From JADGNZ01 sp963715895 (GTDB taxonomy: Bacteria > Acidobacteriota > Thermoanaerobaculia > Gp7-AA8): a stretch of DNA of 64,000 nt. Below, one piece after another: positions 60,365 to 64,000 of this stretch. A model generated the notes under the pieces. The model saw only the letters and a list, made by a program, of their open reading frames with translations, ran no database searches and was not told where the DNA came from. How positions within the stretch are numbered: the first letter of the stretch is position 1; each line of letters opens with the position of its first letter. The stretch covers positions 806,001 to 870,000 of the forward strand of contig OY970284.1 of the NCBI GenBank assembly GCA_963715895.1, given 5' to 3'. Both the position numbers and the translations under genes were made by a program.

Positions 60365-60644
60365 CTTAGCCGACACGTTGTCGCGCTTAGCGGTCGCGTG
60401 ATCGCGCTTAGCGACCGTGTGATCGCGCTTAGCGGCGTGTGATCGCGCTTAGCGGTCGCGTTGTCGCACTTAGCCGGCCCTTTGGCGCGTTTAGCGGCCG
60501 TGTGATCGCGCTTAGCGGCCGTGTGATCGCGCTTAGCGGTCGCGTTGTCGCACTTAGCCGGCCCTTTGGCGCGTTTAGCGGCCGTGTGATCGCGCTTAGC
60601 GGTCGCGTTGTCGCGCTTAGCCGGCGTTTTGGCGCGTTTAGCGG
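60365..60644. repeat. Second tandem array, 21-bp period with 63-bp higher-order structure
   Basis: Thirteen units beginning with (C/T)TTAGC, plus a partial one, follow each other at 21-bp spacing except for one 20-bp unit (60428-60447). Three unit types recur in the same order: TAGCGGTCGCGTTGTCGC, TAGCCGGCCCTTTGGCGC, TAGCGGCCGTGTGATCGC. The single-base deletion shifts any reading frame, so protein-coding function is unlikely. It is unrelated in sequence to 24641-24955 but identical in period. Confidence 0.9.
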
Positions 60645-60677
60645 AGTTCCTCTGTCCTCTGCAGATGACGGTTCTCG

Positions 60678-61049
60678 TCACGCTTTCGCGGCGATGTTCG
60701 TCACGGTCGCCGGCTTCTTGTCGCCCATCACGCAGTTGCCCTGAAAGATGGCTCCCTCTTCGATGATCAGCGCCGGCGTTTCGATATCGCTGTAGACCTT
60801 GCCGTTCCGATGAATCTCCACGCGCTGCGCGGCGACGATCTTGCCGACGATCGTTCCGCTGATGGCGATCCGGCCGACGTGGATGTCGCCTTCGATGTGC
60901 GCGCTCTCGCCGACGATCAGCTCGTTCTTCGACATGATCTTGCCGTTGAAACGGCCGTCGATGCGCATCGTGTCTTCGAACTCCAGCTCGCCGCGAAACG
61001 ATGAGCCGCGATCGAGAAAGCCATTCAGTTCACCGCTTTTGTTCTTCAT
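60678..61049 (-). CDS. Bactofilin
   Basis: 123 residues from the ATG at 61047-61049, chosen because GGAG lies 5 nt upstream and because bactofilins start with a short tail like MKNKSGELNGFLDRGSSFRG. The core is the right-handed beta-helix of polymer-forming DUF583: IDGRFNGKIMSKNELIVGES, AHIEGDIHVGRIAISGTIVG, KIVAAQRVEIHRNGKVYSDI. Bactofilins form cytoskeletal filaments and in some bacteria scaffold ParAB complexes, which fits the position directly after parB. An in-frame hydrophobic stretch extends upstream to about 61140. Confidence 0.9.
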   Translation of the reverse strand: MKNKSGELNGFLDRGSSFRGELEFEDTMRIDGRFNGKIMSKNELIVGESAHIEGDIHVGRIAISGTIVGKIVAAQRVEIHRNGKVYSDIETPALIIEEGAIFQGNCVMGDKKPATVTNIAAKA

Positions 61050-61143
61050 TTCTGCTCCCATGCCTTTTTCCTGGCGGCCGCGAACGAATACGATCACGAT
61101 CGCGGCGGCGATCACCGCTGCCGCAACCGCGATGAGCGTTCCG

Positions 61144-62007
61144 CTAACGGCGTCTCCCCATCAGTTCGTCGACGACACGAATCAATTCATCTTCGCTGCC
61201 ATACCGGATGTGGATCACGCCGCCGCGCCGTCTGCGGTCGATCTCAACTTTTGTGCGTAAAGTCCTTTGAAGTTTGTCTTCGGCGTCGCGCGTGAAGACA
61301 TCTTTTTCCTTCTCTTTCTTCTCCGTCGTCTTGGGCGAGCTCTCGGAGGCGAGCATCTCCGTCTGCCGGACGTTGAGGTTCTTCCGGACCACGCGATCCG
61401 CCAACTGCTCCTGCTTCTTCGGCGACTCGATCGCCAGCAAGGCCCGCGCGTGCCCCATCGAGAGCTGTCCGGAGGCGAGCAGCTTCTTCACCGGGTCGGG
61501 CAGCTTGAGAAGGCGCAGGAAGTTGGCGACGGTCGAGCGTTCCTTCCCCACCCGTTTGGAGATCTCCTCCTGGGTGAGCTGGAAGTCGTCGTGAAGCTGG
61601 TGGTAGGCGAGCGCTTCTTCGATCGGGTTCAGGTCCTCGCGCTGGATGTTCTCGATCAGCGCGATCTGCAGGGCGTCGCCTTCCTGCATCATCTCTTTGA
61701 TGAGGGCGGGAACGGTGGTCAGACCGGCCTTCTGTGCTGCGCGGAAGCGACGCTCGCCGGCGATGAGCTTGTATTTGTCGCCGGCACGGGTGACGACGAG
61801 CGGCTGCACGATCCCATGCTCGCGGACGCTGCGCGCCAGCTCTTCAATCGATGCTTCGTTGAACGTCTTGCGCGGCTGGTAGGGATTGGGCTGGATCTGC
61901 GAGATGGGGATCTCGGCGAGACCGGGAGTGGAACGCACTTCGGGCGCTTCCGGCCGCTGCGGGATGAGAGCGCCGAGACCACGGCCGAGCACTTTCTTGT
62001 GGTTCAT
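61144..62007 (-). CDS. parB: Chromosome-partitioning protein ParB (Spo0J)
   Basis: 287 residues. The N-terminal KKVLGRGLGALIP motif binds ParA. The ParB/Srx nucleotide-binding domain includes IQPNPYQPRKTFN and VVTRAGDKYKLIAGERRFRA (the GERR CTPase region) with IENIQREDLNPIEEA. The HTH is LTQEEISKRVGKERSTVANF, and the C-terminal dimerisation domain ends the protein. It loads on parS and slides as a CTP clamp. It overlaps the parA stop by one base. Confidence 0.95.
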   Translation of the reverse strand: MNHKKVLGRGLGALIPQRPEAPEVRSTPGLAEIPISQIQPNPYQPRKTFNEASIEELARSVREHGIVQPLVVTRAGDKYKLIAGERRFRAAQKAGLTTVPALIKEMMQEGDALQIALIENIQREDLNPIEEALAYHQLHDDFQLTQEEISKRVGKERSTVANFLRLLKLPDPVKKLLASGQLSMGHARALLAIESPKKQEQLADRVVRKNLNVRQTEMLASESSPKTTEKKEKEKDVFTRDAEDKLQRTLRTKVEIDRRRRGGVIHIRYGSEDELIRVVDELMGRRR

Positions 62008-62774
62008 CAGATCACGTTCTCCGCGCGCTGAATGAATTCCCTGGCCAGACTTACGTACGCTTCGCTTCCACGCGAACGGATGTCGTAAAGAATAATCGGT
62101 TTGCCGAACGACGGCGCTTCGCTGAGACGGATGTTCCGGGGAATGATCGTCTTGTAGACCTTGTCACCGAAGTGGTTGCGTACCTCCTCAGCCACTTGCC
62201 GGGCAAGATTGACCCGCTCGTCGTACATCGTCAAGACAATCCCTTCGATCTCCAGTGCCGGGTTGACCGCGCCGCGAACGCGGTCGATGGTGGCCAGCAG
62301 TTGCGAGACCCCCTCGAGCGCAAAATATTCGGCCTGCAGCGGGACGAGCACGGAGTTGGCCGCGGTCAGGCCGTTGACGGTCAACAGCCCGAGGGACGGA
62401 GGTGAGTCGATGAGGATGTAGTCGTAGTCGGCGGCGATCGGCTCGAGGACCTTCTTGAGGTAGTACTCGCGCCCGATGGCATCGCGCAGCTCGACCTCGG
62501 CGCCGACCAGATCGGTCGACGACGGCGCCAGATAGAGCGTGGGGATCTCGGTCGGCCGGATGATGTCGCGGAGCGGCATGTTCTCGATGAGTACGTCGTA
62601 CATCGACGGATCGGCCTCGGTTACACCGATGCCCGAGCTGGCGTTCGACTGCGGATCGAGATCGACCAGCAGGACGCGCCGCTCGCAGGCGGCGACGGAG
62701 GCGCCGAGGTTGATCGCGGTCGTCGTCTTGCCGACACCGCCCTTTTGATTCGCCAGAGCGACGATCTTCGTCAT
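62007..62774 (-). CDS. parA: Chromosome-partitioning ATPase ParA (Soj)
   Basis: 255 residues. The deviant Walker A KGGVGKTTTAINLGASVAAC, Walker B YDYILIDSPPSLGLLTVNGL and the VLTMYDERVNLARQV segment are standard for chromosomal Soj proteins without an N-terminal HTH. Together with ParB it segregates the origin region. It is preceded by rsmG, whose last codons hold a parS-like site. Confidence 0.96.
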   Translation of the reverse strand: MTKIVALANQKGGVGKTTTAINLGASVAACERRVLLVDLDPQSNASSGIGVTEADPSMYDVLIENMPLRDIIRPTEIPTLYLAPSSTDLVGAEVELRDAIGREYYLKKVLEPIAADYDYILIDSPPSLGLLTVNGLTAANSVLVPLQAEYFALEGVSQLLATIDRVRGAVNPALEIEGIVLTMYDERVNLARQVAEEVRNHFGDKVYKTIIPRNIRLSEAPSFGKPIILYDIRSRGSEAYVSLAREFIQRAENVI

Positions 62775-62779
62775 CAGTT

Positions 62780-63337
62780 TTACTGTTCCACGTGGAACGT
62801 GAGAGTCACGAGATAATTCGAGGTTCCGCGGGGAAGCGGAAAGGCTTCTCCCGCTTCAAAATCAGCGATCGAAGCGACTACCGGCGAGCTTTGAAAGAGT
62901 GCGATACGCCCACCCGGCTCCATCCACGTCGTCAGTGACGGTACCCACTCTTCGGGAGCTCCGACGGCACGCGATGTAACCAGAGAAAAGCGTACGTCAG
63001 GCGGGAACCGGGTCACGGCGCGCGCCAATCTATCACCGTAAACCACGGCGTTCAATTCGCAGGCTCGGACGATGTGTTTCAGAAAGGCCCACTTTTTCAT
63101 GTCCGCTTCAACGAGGTGAAACCGGGCATCAGGCGAAACGATGGCCATAGGAATGGCCGGGAGCCCTCCCCCGCTGCCGAAGTCGAGCACGTTGCCGCGC
63201 GGCTGGAGAAGGCCCGCCGCGGCGATGGCCTCGGCAACATGATCATCCAGGTTCTCCTTCGCCTCGGGCCCGATGAGGTTGATCCGCTCGTTCCAGCGAA
63301 GGAGCTCCCGCTTGTACGTCTCGAGCCGCGCGTTCAT
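62780..63337 (-). CDS. rsmG: 16S rRNA (guanine527-N7)-methyltransferase RsmG
   Basis: 185 residues. It methylates G527 of 16S rRNA using SAM. The opening YKRELLRWNERINLIGPEAK and the SAM loop NVLDFGSGGGLPAIPMAIVS are typical, followed by VEADMKKWAFLKHIV and VTSRAVGAPEEWV. It starts in an ATGA overlap with the mnmG stop. The last codons contain the parS-like palindrome. Confidence 0.93.
   Translation of the reverse strand: MNARLETYKRELLRWNERINLIGPEAKENLDDHVAEAIAAAGLLQPRGNVLDFGSGGGLPAIPMAIVSPDARFHLVEADMKKWAFLKHIVRACELNAVVYGDRLARAVTRFPPDVRFSLVTSRAVGAPEEWVPSLTTWMEPGGRIALFQSSPVVASIADFEAGEAFPLPRGTSNYLVTLTFHVEQ
62784..62799. promoter_or_regulatory. parS-like ParB-binding site inside rsmG
   Basis: TGTTCCACGTGGAACG differs from the bacterial consensus TGTTTCACGTGAAACA at three positions, and its centre, GTTCCACGTGGAAC, is a perfect 14-bp palindrome. 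It lies in the last codons of rsmG (encoding FHVEQ), 10 bp upstream of the parA start. The position beside parAB and mnmG supports a functional site. Confidence 0.8.
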
Positions 63338-64000
63338 GCCGTCTGCGCGGCGCCACGCCGGAGATGCATCCGTACGATCGAGATCGCTGCCGGCGTCACA
63401 CCGGGGATGCGGCTGGCCTGACCCAGCGAGACCGGACGGACGAAGCTCAGCTTCTCGACCATCTCCCGCGAAAGTCCGGGAAGCCGGTACGACATTTCCG
63501 CCGGGATCCGCAGCCCTTCCTCATCCGCCTGCCGCGACGCTTCGCGCTGCTGCCGTTCGATGTAGCCGGCGTAGCGAAGCTGACTGACGACGCCATCCGA
63601 TTCCTCATCGCTCAATGCTCGAAAGGCGCCGGCGACGTCGGGCAGGACGGCTTCGCAGGCATCGGTGAAGCGCTCGATATCGAAGTCGGCGCGCTGCATG
63701 AGCCGGGCGATGGTCGCTTTCTCGTTGAGTGACACGTTCGCGGCGCCGAGCCAGATCAAGGTGTCGCGGTCCGGCGTCACGCTGGCCGATTCGGCGGCAT
63801 CCCTGGCCCGCTGCATGCGCGCGACGCGGGCTTCGACGCGCCGCTTTCTCTCGTCATCGAGAATGCCGTGCCGTGCGGCGATCGGCGAAAGGCGCTCGTA
63901 AACAGAGTCGCAACCGAGCAGGAGACGGTGCTCCGCGCGCGAGGTGAACATCCGGTACGGCTCTTCGGTGCCTTGCGTGACGAGGTCGTCGATCATCACC
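63334..64000 (-). CDS. mnmG: tRNA uridine-5-carboxymethylaminomethyl modification enzyme MnmG, C-terminal part
   Basis: The right window edge cuts the gene; about 221 C-terminal residues are visible. DDLVTQGTEEPYRMFTSRAE-HRLLL is the conserved MnmG (GidA) segment, and the C-terminal helical domain ends SRIPGVTPAAISIVRMHLRR. With MnmE it modifies U34 of certain tRNAs. mnmG-rsmG-parA-parB is the common origin-proximal order in bacteria. The stop overlaps the rsmG start (ATGA). Confidence 0.95.
   Translation of the reverse strand, partial: VMIDDLVTQGTEEPYRMFTSRAEHRLLLGCDSVYERLSPIAARHGILDDERKRRVEARVARMQRARDAAESASVTPDRDTLIWLGAANVSLNEKATIARLMQRADFDIERFTDACEAVLPDVAGAFRALSDEESDGVVSQLRYAGYIERQQREASRQADEEGLRIPAEMSYRLPGLSREMVEKLSFVRPVSLGQASRIPGVTPAAISIVRMHLRRGAAQTA

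Noticed and set aside
60365..60644. Heptapeptide-repeat protein gene on the minus strand (KRDHTAA repeats)
   Set aside because: One 20-bp unit shifts the frame mid-array, there is no ribosome-binding site, and the repeat translates equally well on the other strand.

Overview
The window is a contiguous, gene-dense, GC-rich (roughly 60-63% by eye) chromosomal segment from a diderm bacterium. Evidence for an outer membrane includes a BamE/SmpA-like tail protein, an LpxH-like phosphoesterase, a lipoprotein-sorting protein beside a beta-barrel protein, and many lipobox signal peptides. Large secreted beta-propeller proteins, DUF11 proteins with an IPTL-CTERM-like tail, a lipoprotein sulfatase-TPR fusion and the general gene style suggest Acidobacteriota (possibly a Thermoanaerobaculia-type lineage). 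That assignment is inference; there is no rRNA in the window. The right end (mnmG-rsmG-parA-parB-bactofilin, with a parS-like site inside rsmG) is the classic replication-origin neighbourhood, so oriC is probably near the right edge.

Layout. 0-7.6 kb: tail of a TPR protein, FmdB zinc ribbon, EcsC-like protein, a large membrane protein, DUF4097 lipoprotein, RDD protein, YigZ and enolase. 7.6-10.6 kb: a leftward operon of GvpF/L, GvpG and a double-domain ArsA/Get3-type ATPase, with no gas-vesicle structural gene in view. 10.7-16.2 kb: mutY, yceI, an orphan Phd/YefM-type antitoxin, a 910-residue secreted propeller protein and an enoyl-CoA hydratase homologue. 16.2-24.6 kb: POT transporter, murB, a small TIR/deoxyribosyltransferase-like protein with an HTH partner, propeller protein, thioesterase, amidohydrolase, coaX and gamma-glutamyltransferase. 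24.6-25 kb: a 15-unit array of 21-bp repeats. 25.2-30.2 kb: a conserved hypothetical gene, rpiA and two paralogous DUF11/IPTL-CTERM-like surface proteins. 30.3-41.5 kb: sulfatase-TPR, glgC, dnaJ-like gene, secreted 752-residue protein, macro domain protein, LpxH-like and PhnP-like hydrolases, aroA and small secreted proteins. 41.7-47.7 kb: SWIB protein, then an apparent operon of ABC exporter (ATPase and permease), LolA-like protein, beta-barrel protein, histidine kinase and response regulator. 47.7-54.8 kb: HNH nuclease, secreted protein, pyrF, a PolX homologue with a degenerate polymerase site, engB and rho. 54.8-64 kb: small secreted proteins, a BadF-type sugar kinase, a lipoprotein, LOG-family protein, CorC/CNNM protein, a second 21-bp array, bactofilin, parB, parA, rsmG and mnmG (partial).

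Intergenic DNA is unusually structured. There are six long imperfect inverted repeats whose arms are made of short repeated words (a different word at most loci), five copies of a dispersed GC-rich repeat of about 45-65 bp with hairpin potential, two unrelated arrays that share a 21-bp period, and a double hairpin inserted in frame in the ArsA linker. No tRNA, rRNA, insertion sequence, prophage or CRISPR array was recognised.
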